DNA of 64,000 bases from an uncultured Clostridia bacterium (GCA_944342025.1 CALVMD010000001.1:62001-126000), one strand, 5' to 3'. Shown: positions 50,870-59,419, counted from the stretch's first letter. The notes: generated from the letters alone by a model not told the origin. A program made the numbers and translations.

Positions 50870-51023
50870 ATCTGCTCTTATAATTTTCACAGCAGGTGCA
50901 GCTTTCCGCATCGCAGTTACAATCATTGCCGACCGTGATCTTGTCGAGCGTACAATTTTTTCCGTCGCAGTTATACATACATTCGGTCACTTCGCAGCCG
51001 ATCGCGTTGTTGATCTTGTTCAT
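50868..51023 (-). CDS. DUF1540 cysteine-rich small protein
   Basis: 51 aa. MNKINNAIGCEVTECMYNC is followed by DGKNCTLDKITVGNDCNCDA and a C-terminal CTCCENYKSR. It has nine cysteines in the DUF1540 arrangement (C-x4-C-x3-C-x4-C..C-x-C..C-x-C-C). AAAGGAGG precedes the start. DUF1540 proteins are small metal-binding-type proteins of Firmicutes with no settled role. It is too short for routine ORF calling. Confidence 0.9.
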   Translation of the reverse strand: MNKINNAIGCEVTECMYNCDGKNCTLDKITVGNDCNCDAESCTCCENYKSR

Positions 51024-51077
51024 AACAACCTCCTTTCGCTATTATGCGCGAAGGCGGGGAAAATATTCCGATTAGAG

Positions 51078-51106
51078 TTGACATTTTCCCCTTTTCTATG
51101 TAAAAT
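51078..51106 (+). promoter_or_regulatory. Sigma-A promoter of rplI
   Basis: TTGACA (51078-51083), 17-bp spacer, TAAAAT (51101-51106). Confidence 0.85.
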
Positions 51107-51139
51107 AAAAGAAATACGAAACCGCGAGGTCTATACAAT

Positions 51140-51583
51140 ATGAAAGTCATTCTCAAACAAGACGTAAAAGGTTCGGGCAAAAAGGGAGACATCATCGACG
51201 TGAGCGACGGATACGCCAAAAACTTTTTACTTAAAAAGGGACTCGCCGAAGTCGCGTCTTCGGTTGCGGTCAACAGCCTGAAACTGCAAAAAGAGGCGGA
51301 AGAACGCCGCCGCGCGGAAGAAATCAAAGCAATCAAAGAGACGGCTGCAAAAATCGACAAAACTGCCGTAGACGTGACCATCAAGTGCGGTGAAAACGGC
51401 AAAGTGTTCGGCAGCGTCACTTCGAAAGAGATCGCATCGAAACTTGCGGAAATGGGTTACGACATCGACAAAAAGAAGATCGTTCTCAAAGACGCGCTGA
51501 AAACGCCGGGAGACTACCCCGTTGAGATCCGTTTTATGGAAGGCGTTTCCGCAAAGATCGTCGTATCCGTAAAACCCGAATAA
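51140..51583 (+). CDS. rplI: Large-subunit ribosomal protein bL9
   Basis: 147 aa, full length. N-terminal domain MKVILKQDVKGSGKKGDIIDVSDGYAKNFLLKKGLA with the L9 signature, a long connecting helix rich in K, E and R, and the C-terminal domain (GENGKVFGSVTSKEIASKL..KKKIVLKDALKTPGDYPVEIRF). Usually linked to dnaB and dnaC; here it is a single gene with its own promoter and terminator. Confidence 0.97.
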   Translation: MKVILKQDVKGSGKKGDIIDVSDGYAKNFLLKKGLAEVASSVAVNSLKLQKEAEERRRAEEIKAIKETAAKIDKTAVDVTIKCGENGKVFGSVTSKEIASKLAEMGYDIDKKKIVLKDALKTPGDYPVEIRFMEGVSAKIVVSVKPE

Positions 51584-51613
51584 AGCGCAGCATCACAATA
51601 ACGGAATTGAATA

Positions 51614-51649
51614 AAAGGCGGCAAAAATTTGCCGCCTTTCCTTTTTAAT
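51614..51649 (+). terminator. Terminator of rplI
   Basis: AAAGGCGGCAAA / TTTGCCGCCTTT perfect 12-bp stem with a 2-nt loop, then CCTTTTT. It slightly overlaps the end of the convergent Cys-rich gene. Confidence 0.88.
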
Positions 51650-51962
51650 CGCAGCAGCGAGCACTGCAATTGCAGCACAGCGCATACTGACGGTCGTAAT
51701 ATTCAGCATCGCAGCAGACGCTTACGCCGCCGTGACGCCCGTACCCAGAACAGTTGCGGCAGCAGCAGAGCGAACGGCTTGAACCGCAGCCGCCAGAACG
51801 ATTCGAGCCGCAGCCGCCGGAGCGGGCCGAGCCGCAGCAACCCGAACGGCATGAACAGCCGTTCAGAGAAGCGGTGCAAGAGTCATAGCACGCATTGCCG
51901 CCGCGCTCTCCGGAACAGCAACAGCCGAACAGCAAAAGATAAATCAAACACATGATCTTCAT
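51645..51962 (-). CDS. Cysteine- and glycine-rich small protein
   Basis: 105 aa with 23 cysteines by count, many as CC or CCC (GCCC, SGCCG, LCCC, VCC, LCCNC, RCC). It starts with a short hydrophobic segment (MCLIYLLLFG). Repeats of R-S-G-G-C-G-S fill the middle. The first ATG (51962) directly adjoins AAAGGGG; the ATG at 51953 has better spacing. The pattern suggests metal binding or a cross-linked coat-type protein, by composition only. Confidence 0.6.
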   Translation of the reverse strand: MKIMCLIYLLLFGCCCSGERGGNACYDSCTASLNGCSCRSGCCGSARSGGCGSNRSGGCGSSRSLCCCRNCSGYGRHGGVSVCCDAEYYDRQYALCCNCSARCCD

Positions 51963-52039
51963 CCCCTTTTGTATGTTTCGAGATCTCTCTCTTCTATCAT
52001 CATACGAAGAAAACGAAAAATCTGTGCGCCGCCGAAAAA

Positions 52040-53239
52040 TTATTCCGTTTGGCCGATACTCTTCTTTACGCGATACATCGCCGCGACAACAAACATGACG
52101 ACGGGCACGATCATCCCGAACGCGAGCCCGACATGCAAATCGCCGCCGAAAACATCTGCGATCGCGCCGACGGCGGTAGGTCCCGCCATACAGCCGACAT
52201 CGCCCGCCAAAGCGAGCAGCGCAAAGAGCGCCGTGCCGCCCTTCGGGATCCCGGCGGAAGCGAAAGAGAAAGTTCCCGGCCACATGATCCCGACAGAGAA
52301 GCCGACCACGCCGCACCCGGCGAGTCCCAGCCACGCCGCATCCTGCGGCGCAAACGCGCACAGAGCATAGCCCGCCGTACAGACGGCGGCCGCGATCATC
52401 AGTGCGGGGCGGATGTGCAGTTTTGCCCCGAATTTGGCAAACAGAACGCGAGCCAGCCCCATGCAGACGGCAAACAGGCACGGGCCCAGAAGATCTCCCA
52501 GCGTTTTGGAAACTTTCAATCCCGATTCCGCAAAAGCGGACGCCCACTGGCTGACTGCCAATTCCGCACTGCCCGCACACAGCATCAGAACGACAAAGAC
52601 CCAAAAAACGCGCGTTTTCAAGAGAGATGAGACCTTCATCCCCTGTCCTTCTTCCACGGGTTTCGGCACCGGAACAAATAAAAAATAGAGCGCGTTAAAA
52701 AGCGGCAGCACCGCCCAGATACACGCCAAAAGCGCCCAATGATCGATCCCCGCCGTCACAAAAAAGAGAGTAGACAGCGCCACGACCGCGACCTGCCCCC
52801 AACAGTAAAACGAATGCAGCAGACTCATCGCCGATTTTTTATCGTCCGAAGGGCATGCCTCCACCACGGGACTGACCAAAACTTCGATCAGCCCACCGCC
52901 CACCGCGTATACGGCAGACGCGATGAACAGTCCCGCCGCGGGCGACGGCAGCAGATCGGGCAAAAACGCCAAAAGGATCAGGCCTGCCCCCGCAAAAATA
53001 TGTGCGGCGATCATGCAAGGACGATAACCGATTTTATCCACGAACTTGGCGGAAAGCAGATCGATCAAAAGCTGCATACCGAAATTCACCGTGATCATCG
53101 TGCCGATGAGCGTGAGCGAAACCCCGTACTCCGTATTAAACGTTACAAAGAGCAGCGGAGCGAAATTATTGATGATCGCCTGCGTAACGTAACCGACATA
53201 ACAGGCTATAAAAGTATGTCTGACGCCTAGTCTTCTCAT
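52040..53239 (-). CDS. Major facilitator superfamily transporter
   Basis: 399 aa, about 12 membrane segments. The first loop contains the MFS-A-like DLLSAKFVDKIGYRP between helices 2 and 3. FVPVPKPVEEGQG forms the central loop. Short N- and C-termini. Substrate unknown; drug or sugar efflux/uptake are both possible. Downstream of it lies a Cys-rich gene on the same strand. Confidence 0.88.
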   Translation of the reverse strand: MRRLGVRHTFIACYVGYVTQAIINNFAPLLFVTFNTEYGVSLTLIGTMITVNFGMQLLIDLLSAKFVDKIGYRPCMIAAHIFAGAGLILLAFLPDLLPSPAAGLFIASAVYAVGGGLIEVLVSPVVEACPSDDKKSAMSLLHSFYCWGQVAVVALSTLFFVTAGIDHWALLACIWAVLPLFNALYFLFVPVPKPVEEGQGMKVSSLLKTRVFWVFVVLMLCAGSAELAVSQWASAFAESGLKVSKTLGDLLGPCLFAVCMGLARVLFAKFGAKLHIRPALMIAAAVCTAGYALCAFAPQDAAWLGLAGCGVVGFSVGIMWPGTFSFASAGIPKGGTALFALLALAGDVGCMAGPTAVGAIADVFGGDLHVGLAFGMIVPVVMFVVAAMYRVKKSIGQTE

Positions 53240-53271
53240 AAAATCATACCGCGCACAGCAATTTTCACGCC

Positions 53272-53721
53272 TTATCTTCCGAGTTCTTTGAACATTTGCA
53301 AATAACTGAGCGGGACGTAACCGAGCCTTCCGTAAAGCGATACGGCGCGCGAGTTGTCTTCCTCAACTTCCAAGCGAATGCGCACATATCCCTCTCTTTC
53401 CGCCTCACGTTCGACGAAAGCAAAATATTCCCGTCCCAGCCCGCGGCTGCGGTAATCGGGCAGAATATAGAGCTCTTCCAGCCATAAGACCATTCCGCCC
53501 GCCTCTCTCGAATACGTCTTCGCGGTGATGCCGTACCCGACGCATCTGTCGTCCGCCTCCAGCATATACCCGTCCGCATAGGGAGACCCCTTCATCAATT
53601 CTTCGAACATCGCTTCGTGCCGAGAGGCGGGAATATCGTGCAATACTGCCGGAGATGCATAAAATTCGGACGACATCCGAAGAAAATCGGCCCTGTCTCT
53701 GTATTCGATCCTGCGTATCAT
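53272..53721 (-). CDS. GNAT-family N-acetyltransferase
   Basis: 149 aa. The acetyl-CoA-binding motif A is DYRSRGLGREYFAFVEREAEREG (R/Q-x-x-G-x-G/A type). It is preceded by WLEELYILP and followed by IRLEVEEDNSRAVSLYGRLGYVP, the usual C-terminal GNAT block. Substrate unknown. It lies 32 bp upstream of the MFS gene. Confidence 0.9.
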   Translation of the reverse strand: MIRRIEYRDRADFLRMSSEFYASPAVLHDIPASRHEAMFEELMKGSPYADGYMLEADDRCVGYGITAKTYSREAGGMVLWLEELYILPDYRSRGLGREYFAFVEREAEREGYVRIRLEVEEDNSRAVSLYGRLGYVPLSYLQMFKELGR

Positions 53722-53837
53722 TGTCTCTCCTTACCGGCTTTTCCTTCGGCCACGCCGAAAGAAAAGCCGAAAATCCGTTTGAGCGTTATTATACATGAGA
53801 GAATGAGGATTGTCAACGCGGCAAAAGAAGAAAAAAC

Positions 53838-53887
53838 ATTAAAGTGCGCAAAAAGAAACAAATTTGTTTCTTTTTGCGCACTTTAAT
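53838..53887. repeat. 50-bp perfect palindrome
   Basis: Bases 53838-53862 are the exact reverse complement of 53863-53887, with no loop bases; the centre is AAATTT. It lies 64 bp after the ferritin stop and 116 bp before the GNAT start. It may be a terminator for ferritin or a cruciform-forming site. Confidence 0.9.
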
Positions 53888-53951
53888 AAAAAAGAAATCT
53901 TTATGGTCGAAGAATTAACAAAATATTTATATTTCAGCCGTATAATGTAAA

Positions 53952-54461
53952 TCACAGGATCAGCGACGGCGCCGCGTAAACGCGCGTTTTCAACTCAGCG
54001 TCGAGAAGGTACAGCGAACGAACGTCTCCTCCGAACAATTCCATCTTTCGGATGAGATCGGATGCATTTTTTTCTTCTTCCCCCTGTTCTTTCACGAACC
54101 AATCGAGAAACTGCATGGTTCTAAAATCCTTGGCGGTATTCGCAGCCGCATAGATCTCATTGATCTCGCCCGTAATATATTTCTCGTGCGCAAGCGCCGC
54201 TTTTAAAGGCTGTAAGTTATCGCCGGCGGGCGTTTCGGGTTTACCGATCGCCTCGAAAACGACTTTTTCTCCGTTATTTTGGAGATACTTGACCATAAGC
54301 AGAGCGTGATCCATCTCTTCCTGCGCCTGCACATAAAACCAATTGTAAAACCCGTCAAGCCCGCACTCCTGGTAAAAGTTAGCAAATTCAAAATACAAAT
54401 ACGCAGAATAAAACTCTTTATTGACCTGACTGTTGATAAGACCGCTGACTTTTTTGTCCAT
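53952..54461 (-). CDS. ftn: Ferritin (iron storage, non-haem)
   Basis: 169 aa. Four-helix bundle with diiron ligands: Glu in NKEFYSAYLYFEFANF, E-x-x-H in AQEEMDHALLM, and the second pair in FVKEQGEEEKNASDL. Length and order match bacterial FtnA. It stores iron and protects from oxidative damage in the cytoplasm. Own promoter; a GGTATGGGGTCACTCCCATA inverted repeat lies in the leader and may be regulatory. Confidence 0.94.
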   Translation of the reverse strand: MDKKVSGLINSQVNKEFYSAYLYFEFANFYQECGLDGFYNWFYVQAQEEMDHALLMVKYLQNNGEKVVFEAIGKPETPAGDNLQPLKAALAHEKYITGEINEIYAAANTAKDFRTMQFLDWFVKEQGEEEKNASDLIRKMELFGGDVRSLYLLDAELKTRVYAAPSLIL

Positions 54462-54511
54462 AAGAAAACCTCCCGGTACCGGTATGGGGTCACTCCCATA
54501 TTCTGCCTTAT

Positions 54512-54540
54512 ATTATAACCGATCCCTGCCGTCAATGCAA
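54512..54540 (-). promoter_or_regulatory. Sigma-A promoter of ferritin
   Basis: Minus strand TTGCAT (54535-54540), 17-bp spacer, TATAAT (54512-54517). Confidence 0.75.
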
Positions 54541-54577
54541 CCATACGGCAATCATTAAATGATTTTATAGACAAGTG

Positions 54578-54619
54578 TTGACAAATTTTCCTTTATGCCT
54601 TATAATGGACCTATAAAGG
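54578..54619 (+). promoter_or_regulatory. Consensus promoter with operator-like repeat for the TetR gene
   Basis: TTGACA (54578-54583), 17-bp spacer, TATAAT (54601-54606). CCTTTAT (54590-54596) and ATAAAGG (54613-54619) form an inverted repeat across the -10, fitting autorepression by the TetR protein. Confidence 0.75.
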
Positions 54620-54629
54620 AGATTGTAAT

Positions 54630-55202
54630 ATGAAAAAAGCCGACAAAAGAAGCAGAAAGACCGTAAAAGCCATACAAGACGCATTACTGCAGATGCTGTC
54701 AGAAAAAAATCTCTCAGACATCAAGATTATCGAATTATGCCGGCGCGCAGACATCAATCGCACAACTTTTTACCTGCATTTCGACAACACGGACGACGTA
54801 CTGAGATCTATCCGCGAAGAAATCGTCGAACGTATCTTCACGCAGTACCAAGGAGAATCCTTCCTCTATACGATGGAGCATCCCATGAATTTTTTGATGA
54901 CTTGCACGCAGGTAATTGCATCTTACGAAGGATTCGAACGGTTTGTGCGACTGTCGAGAGAAGCCGTATATTTTCTGGAAGAACTGAAAAAATGTTTTGC
55001 CTCCAAAGTTTACGACGATTTCAAATCGGAATACCCGCACTGCAACGGTGCATCCTTTTATATCATCAATTTCATAACTGCGGGCACGTTTGACATGTTC
55101 ATCGTATGGCTCCGCTCTGACCAATCCTATCCTTTAGAACAGCTCTTCGACCGTTGCTCTAAGATTTTTGCGACAGGACACGAAAGCCTTTCCGAAAGCT
55201 GA
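54630..55202 (+). CDS. TetR/AcrR-family transcriptional regulator
   Basis: 190 aa. The N-terminal HTH is KAIQDALLQMLSEKNLSDIKIIELCRRADINRTTFYLHFDNTDDVLRSI, with the NRTTFYLHF recognition helix. The C-terminal ligand domain resembles the TetR_C_8-type group (many helices, FEELKKCF). GGAG lies before the ATG. Target and ligand unknown; divergent from ferritin, so a link to it is possible but not shown. Confidence 0.9.
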   Translation: MKKADKRSRKTVKAIQDALLQMLSEKNLSDIKIIELCRRADINRTTFYLHFDNTDDVLRSIREEIVERIFTQYQGESFLYTMEHPMNFLMTCTQVIASYEGFERFVRLSREAVYFLEELKKCFASKVYDDFKSEYPHCNGASFYIINFITAGTFDMFIVWLRSDQSYPLEQLFDRCSKIFATGHESLSES

Positions 55203-55216
55203 TTCCTCTTGTGCGC

Positions 55217-55269
55217 TTGACAAAATCGTGCGCATATTGTAATATAATGTCATGCAAAAATATGACATT
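55217..55269 (+). promoter_or_regulatory. Promoter and inverted repeat before the glycosyltransferase
   Basis: TTGACA (55217-55222), 17-bp spacer, TAATAT (55240-55245; a TATAAT at 55243-55248 would give 20 bp). AATGTCAT / ATGACATT arms (55246-55253 with 55262-55269) form a hairpin or operator at the transcript start. Confidence 0.65.
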
Positions 55270-55289
55270 TGTAACGGAGTAATTTATAT

Positions 55290-56438
55290 ATGAAAATAGC
55301 AATCATTGCCGACGTGCTCGGCGAAGAAAATAACGGCACGACCATCACTGTCAAGCGGCTCATCAACCACCTGAAAGCGCGCGGACATCAGGTCGAAGTC
55401 GTTTCCCCGAGCGCAGCGAATGAAACCGGATTTCATCAAGTTAAAAAAATCGATTTCAAGATCTTCAACAATTACGTAAAGAAAAACGGAGTCGAACTTG
55501 CCAAACCGGACAAAGATCTTTTGAAACAAGTTATCGGCGAATGCGACGTCGTGCACATTCTCATGCCGTTTGCAATGGGTCGGGCGGCGATGCGCGTCGC
55601 AAACGAACTGAACAAGCCCGTAACGACCGCATTCCACGTACAGCCGGAAAACGTGAGCAGCCACTTCGGACTGCAAAAGAGCAAACCGATCAACAAATAT
55701 ATCTATAAAAATTTTTACGAACATTTTTACAGCCACGCGGAATACATCCACTGCCCCACGCAGTTTATCGCGGATAAACTTGCCGAACACGGATATGCGG
55801 CAGATTTTCGAGTCATATCCAACGGCGTAGATCACGTATTTCATGCAGAAAAAGTCGAAAAACCCAAAGAATATGCCGATAAATTCTGCATCCTGACGAC
55901 CGGGCGGCTCAGCAAAGAAAAGTGCCAGAAAGACCTGATCGACGCCGTAAAAAAATCAAAATATGCAGACAGGATACAGATTTTCATCGCGGGAGACGGG
56001 CCGCTCAAAAACAAGCTCATGCGGCGCGGCAAAAAGCTGAAAAATCCTCCCGTCATCATGTTCAGACCCAAAGAAGAACTTGTAAAAGTCATCAATTTCT
56101 GCGATCTGTACGTTCATCCTTCCTATGCCGAGATCGAATCGATCGCATGCGTGGAAGCGATCACATGCGGGCTCGTCCCCGTTATCGCAGACAGCAAAAT
56201 GAGCGCCGCAAAACACTTTGCTTTGACGGAACACAATCTTTATCGATCGGGCGATACCGATTCGCTCGCACGGCAAATCGATTTCATGATCGAAAATCCG
56301 CAACTCAGAAACGACTTGCGCCTGCGCTATATTGAATATGCCGAACGGTTCCGCATTGAAAAATGCATCGACAAAATGGAGGAAATGTTTGAGGATGCGA
56401 TCGCCCACCGACATCCGGGCGGAGAAACGCGAACGTGA
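55290..56438 (+). CDS. Family 4 glycosyltransferase (GT-B)
   Basis: 382 aa. The N-terminal half binds the acceptor (MKIAIIADVLGEENNGTTITVKRLINHL with the glycine-rich loop). The C-terminal half has TTGRLSKEKCQKDLIDAV and the E-x7-E motif (SYAEIESIACVEAITCGLVPV). Similar Clostridia genes next to a CmpB-like gene are annotated as glycolipid or diglucosyl-diacylglycerol synthases. The exact sugar and acceptor are not known. Confidence 0.88.
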   Translation: MKIAIIADVLGEENNGTTITVKRLINHLKARGHQVEVVSPSAANETGFHQVKKIDFKIFNNYVKKNGVELAKPDKDLLKQVIGECDVVHILMPFAMGRAAMRVANELNKPVTTAFHVQPENVSSHFGLQKSKPINKYIYKNFYEHFYSHAEYIHCPTQFIADKLAEHGYAADFRVISNGVDHVFHAEKVEKPKEYADKFCILTTGRLSKEKCQKDLIDAVKKSKYADRIQIFIAGDGPLKNKLMRRGKKLKNPPVIMFRPKEELVKVINFCDLYVHPSYAEIESIACVEAITCGLVPVIADSKMSAAKHFALTEHNLYRSGDTDSLARQIDFMIENPQLRNDLRLRYIEYAERFRIEKCIDKMEEMFEDAIAHRHPGGETRT

Positions 56439-57153
56439 ATATCGCGCATCCGTTCTGGAAAGCAGAAAAAAACGGGCTTTTGCGGATGATCTGCATCCGC
56501 ATGAGCACGGCCCGACAAACTTTTCGCATCAAAAATACCGCCTCGGTTTTTGCAGCGCGGTATTCGTCTATGCGCTCGGCGGATTGGTCGGCACCTTGTG
56601 GGAAACCATTCTGAATTTCGTGCGCGGGCGGGGATTCGTCTTCTGCAACGGAAGTCTTTTGACGCCTTTTAACTTTGTATACGGCACCGGGGCTCTCGTA
56701 ATCATTTTTTTGCTCGGCAATAAAAAACAGGGTTGGAAAGTTTTTCTGTACGGCGCTCTCGGCGGCGGTGCGATCGAATATCTTTTGAGCTTTCTCGAAG
56801 AAACGATCCTCGGAACGCGCTCGTGGGATTATTCGAATCAACCTCTCGACATAAACGGCCGAGTGACGATCCCCTATATGATTTTTTGGGGATTTCTCTG
56901 CCTCGTCGTGGTGTTCGCAGCCTATCGCCCGCTCGACAAGATGCTTTGCTCGCTGCCGAAAAAAGCATGCGCCTGGGTCGCTTCGATCATATTCACATGG
57001 ATCATCGCCGATTTTATCGTCACCGTGCCCGCCCTTTTCCGCTATGCGGCGCGCGCCAAAAACAAAGCTGCCCGCACCGCCGTCGGGGCTTGGATCGATC
57101 GGATCTTCCACGACGCGCTCATGAAAACGCGCTTTCCTGCCATGAAATTCTGA
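56395..57153 (+). CDS. CmpB-like putative ABC-transporter permease membrane protein (PF06541-type)
   Basis: 252 aa. Soluble charged N-terminus (about 50 residues), then six or so membrane segments: RLGFCSAVFVYALGGLVGTLWETIL, LTPFNFVYGTGALVIIFLL and VFLYGALGGGAIEYLLSFLEE. GTRSWDYSNQPLDINGRV is the hallmark of the family. It overlaps the glycosyltransferase gene by 44 bp, so it is co-translated. Function of the family is not settled. Confidence 0.82.
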   Translation: MRSPTDIRAEKREREYRASVLESRKKRAFADDLHPHEHGPTNFSHQKYRLGFCSAVFVYALGGLVGTLWETILNFVRGRGFVFCNGSLLTPFNFVYGTGALVIIFLLGNKKQGWKVFLYGALGGGAIEYLLSFLEETILGTRSWDYSNQPLDINGRVTIPYMIFWGFLCLVVVFAAYRPLDKMLCSLPKKACAWVASIIFTWIIADFIVTVPALFRYAARAKNKAARTAVGAWIDRIFHDALMKTRFPAMKF

Positions 57154-57169
57154 ATACGCACAGCAAAGC

Positions 57170-57201
57170 GCCTCCGCCCTTTAAGAGCGGAGGCACTTTT
57201 T
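57170..57201 (+). terminator. Terminator after the CmpB-like gene
   Basis: GCCTCCGC / GCGGAGGC stem (57170-57177 with 57187-57194), then ACTTTTT. Confidence 0.85.
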
Positions 57202-57244
57202 CGTCTTCTTTCCGTCCGCGCGAAAATGTCTTTTCGCGCATTTT

Positions 57245-57676
57245 TCACTGCGGCCCGCCCGCCTGCGAACGCAATTCGTCGCGCTTTTTCGTAAGCGCGG
57301 CGACTGCCGACGCGGGATCGCAGATACATTCGACCGTTTTTTCCATCGGGCAGGCGCCGTCCCCCTTCCGATTGACGATGTTCTGCACGAGCGTATCGTA
57401 AGAATAGGGAATGCCGTGCGCCTCGAGCGCGCGGGCACCGCCCACCGAAAGCACTTTTGCATAGACCTCAGAGATCCCCGCAAAAGCAAACAACAGAGCC
57501 GCCGCCTTTCCGACGATGATATCGGCGGCAGACCAGCCTTTCAGGTCCACGCTCTCCTGAATCCAGTCGAGCATGGGCGAAATGCCGCGCTTATCGCTCG
57601 TCAGCACCCGATCGCCCCTGCAAAGCGCGATGGAGTGCCCTGCAAGATTTTCTTTTGCGCGTTGCAGATCAATCAT
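57245..57676 (-). CDS. DUF1893 family protein
   Basis: 143 aa. It matches DUF1893: LAGHSIALCRGDRVLTSDKRGISPMLDW, then AADIIVGKAAALLFAFAGISEVYAKVLSVGGARALE and a late NRKGDGACPMEKTV. The family is related to the cytidine-deaminase fold, but the catalytic function is unproven. It overlaps the upstream ECF S gene by 8 bp. Confidence 0.9.
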   Translation of the reverse strand: MIDLQRAKENLAGHSIALCRGDRVLTSDKRGISPMLDWIQESVDLKGWSAADIIVGKAAALLFAFAGISEVYAKVLSVGGARALEAHGIPYSYDTLVQNIVNRKGDGACPMEKTVECICDPASAVAALTKKRDELRSQAGGPQ

Positions 57677-58253
57677 GTCTCTTTTCCCGATCGATCAGTG
57701 CCTTGACGCCCATTACGATAAACGGCACGAGAACCGCCTGCAAAACCATACCCAAAAGCCCCGTCCGGATCTGCGACCAGACGAGCGCGGGCGTAAAGGG
57801 CGCCACATTTTGAAAAATTACCGCGAGCAGAAGGAAAAACGCCCTGCCCGCGACCTGCGCGAGCAAAACGGCAGGGAAAGCCATCCAGCCGTTTTCGGCG
57901 ATCTTTTTCGAAAACAGCCCGGAAACCGCCGCAAAGACCGCGAGTTCCGCCATCATGAACGGCAGTCTTGCCGCCGCAGGCATCGCACTGCCCATCGCCG
58001 ACGTGATTGCAAAACTGACGAGCGGAGACGCAAGCCCCACGCCCAGCCCCCACCACGTGCCGAGCAGACAACCGCCCAACAGGACGGGCAGATACATGGG
58101 CAGCCATTCGACGCCGCCTGCCTGCCCCAATGCGAGATGCACGAGCTGAGGCAGCAGGACCGCGAGCGCCACGACGCCGATGGCGACGGCGCCCTTTACT
58201 GTCAGCCTGACTTTCAGAGAGATCCCTTTGCGGGAAAGTATGCTTTCCAACAT
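57669..58253 (-). CDS. ECF-transporter S component
   Basis: 194 aa, five to six membrane segments. LPMYLPVLLGGCLLGTWWGLGVGLASPLVSF is typical of S components of the ECF (energy-coupling-factor) group, followed by MMAELAVFAAVSGLFSK. Substrate unknown; the linked Fe-S aldo/keto reductase and DUF1893 give no vitamin clue. A family-1 cofactor or precursor is likely. Confidence 0.82.
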   Translation of the reverse strand: MLESILSRKGISLKVRLTVKGAVAIGVVALAVLLPQLVHLALGQAGGVEWLPMYLPVLLGGCLLGTWWGLGVGLASPLVSFAITSAMGSAMPAAARLPFMMAELAVFAAVSGLFSKKIAENGWMAFPAVLLAQVAGRAFFLLLAVIFQNVAPFTPALVWSQIRTGLLGMVLQAVLVPFIVMGVKALIDREKRHD

Positions 58254-58279
58254 TTGTCTGTAACTCCTTCGATCAAAAT

Positions 58280-59374
58280 TTATTTACCGAAATACGCCGC
58301 GATCTCCTTCATGCGTCCGACCTGATCGGCATGAAAAGGGCACCTGCGGTTGCAATGTCCGCAGCCGATGCAGTCGGATGCGGTTTTGCTCAGATTTTTA
58401 TAATGATCGGCGGCCAGTTCGTCGCCGATTCGCGCAAGATCGTAGTATTTGTTCACAGCTCCCACATCGATCCCCGCGGGACAGGGCTGGCAGTGATTGC
58501 AATACACGCACTTGCCCGCCGCGTCTGCGGGCGTTAAAGAAGAGATGACCGAATAGTCCTTTTCCTCCTCCGCCGCGCCGAAATACCCCAAAAGCCCGCG
58601 CGCGTCCTCGCGGTTGCGGATACCGGGCAAAACAGTGAGGACGCCCGGTTTATCCAGCGCATAGCGGATGCACTGCCGGGGCGTGAGCGCTTTTCCGAAA
58701 GGAGATGTCTTTTCGTTCAGAAGCTGCCCGCCCGAAAACGCCTTCATGACGGAAATGCCGATGCCGTCGCGCTCACAGCGGCGGTACAGGCGCATCCGCT
58801 CTTCCGCGCTGCCGTTCGCATAATCGCCGTGGCTGTAATCGTAACCCGGATTGATGCTGAACATGAGCATGTCGACGAGCCCCGTATCCAAAACCGCCTG
58901 CGCGGTGGCAGGATCGTGCGAAGAGAGCCCGATGTGCCGCGCGACGCCCGCTTTTTTCATTTCCAAAAGATAATCGAGTGCGCCGCCCGTGCGGTATTTC
59001 CCCCAATCCGAAAGCTCGTCGATACAGTGGATAAACGCGTAATCTATGTAATCGGTTTTCAGGTTTTTCAGCTGCCACTCGACGGAACGTCTGATCTCGT
59101 CCGCCTTCGTCGTCCAGCCGTATTCGCCGCGGGAATAATCCGCGCCGAAATGGATCTGATAAAAAACCTTATCTCTGACGCCCGCAAATGCGCTGCCGAA
59201 CGCGGGAAACGAACAGCCGTCCGCCGTCGCCAGGTCATAATAATTGACGCCCTGCTCAAAAACGTATTCGAGCGTGGCGGCAAACTCTTTTTCGTCCGCC
59301 TCGGGGATATAAGCCGTCCCCATGCCGATCACACCGATCTTGTCGCCCGTGCGCCGGTTGATCCGATATTCCAT
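58280..59374 (-). CDS. Aldo/keto reductase fused to a 2x[4Fe-4S] ferredoxin domain
   Basis: 364 aa. The N-terminal 280 residues are an AKR barrel (VNYYDLATADGCSFPAF; FIHCIDEL). The C-terminal 80 residues carry two 4Fe-4S motifs, C-x2-C-x2-C-x3-CP (CVYCNHCQPCP and CIGCGHCNRRCP). Enzymes of this layout in anaerobes probably use ferredoxin. Substrate unknown. First gene of a three-gene operon. Confidence 0.9.
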   Translation of the reverse strand: MEYRINRRTGDKIGVIGMGTAYIPEADEKEFAATLEYVFEQGVNYYDLATADGCSFPAFGSAFAGVRDKVFYQIHFGADYSRGEYGWTTKADEIRRSVEWQLKNLKTDYIDYAFIHCIDELSDWGKYRTGGALDYLLEMKKAGVARHIGLSSHDPATAQAVLDTGLVDMLMFSINPGYDYSHGDYANGSAEERMRLYRRCERDGIGISVMKAFSGGQLLNEKTSPFGKALTPRQCIRYALDKPGVLTVLPGIRNREDARGLLGYFGAAEEEKDYSVISSLTPADAAGKCVYCNHCQPCPAGIDVGAVNKYYDLARIGDELAADHYKNLSKTASDCIGCGHCNRRCPFHADQVGRMKEIAAYFGK

Positions 59375-59419
59375 GCATTCTCTCCGTGCGCATCATCCGA
59401 TAACGCCGATTTTTTCTAT

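Noticed and set aside
51629-51955. Plus-strand Ser/Asn/Arg-rich frame opposite the Cys-rich gene
   Set aside because: It lies on and after the rplI terminator and has no ribosome-binding site; the minus frame has a start signal and a hydrophobic beginning.
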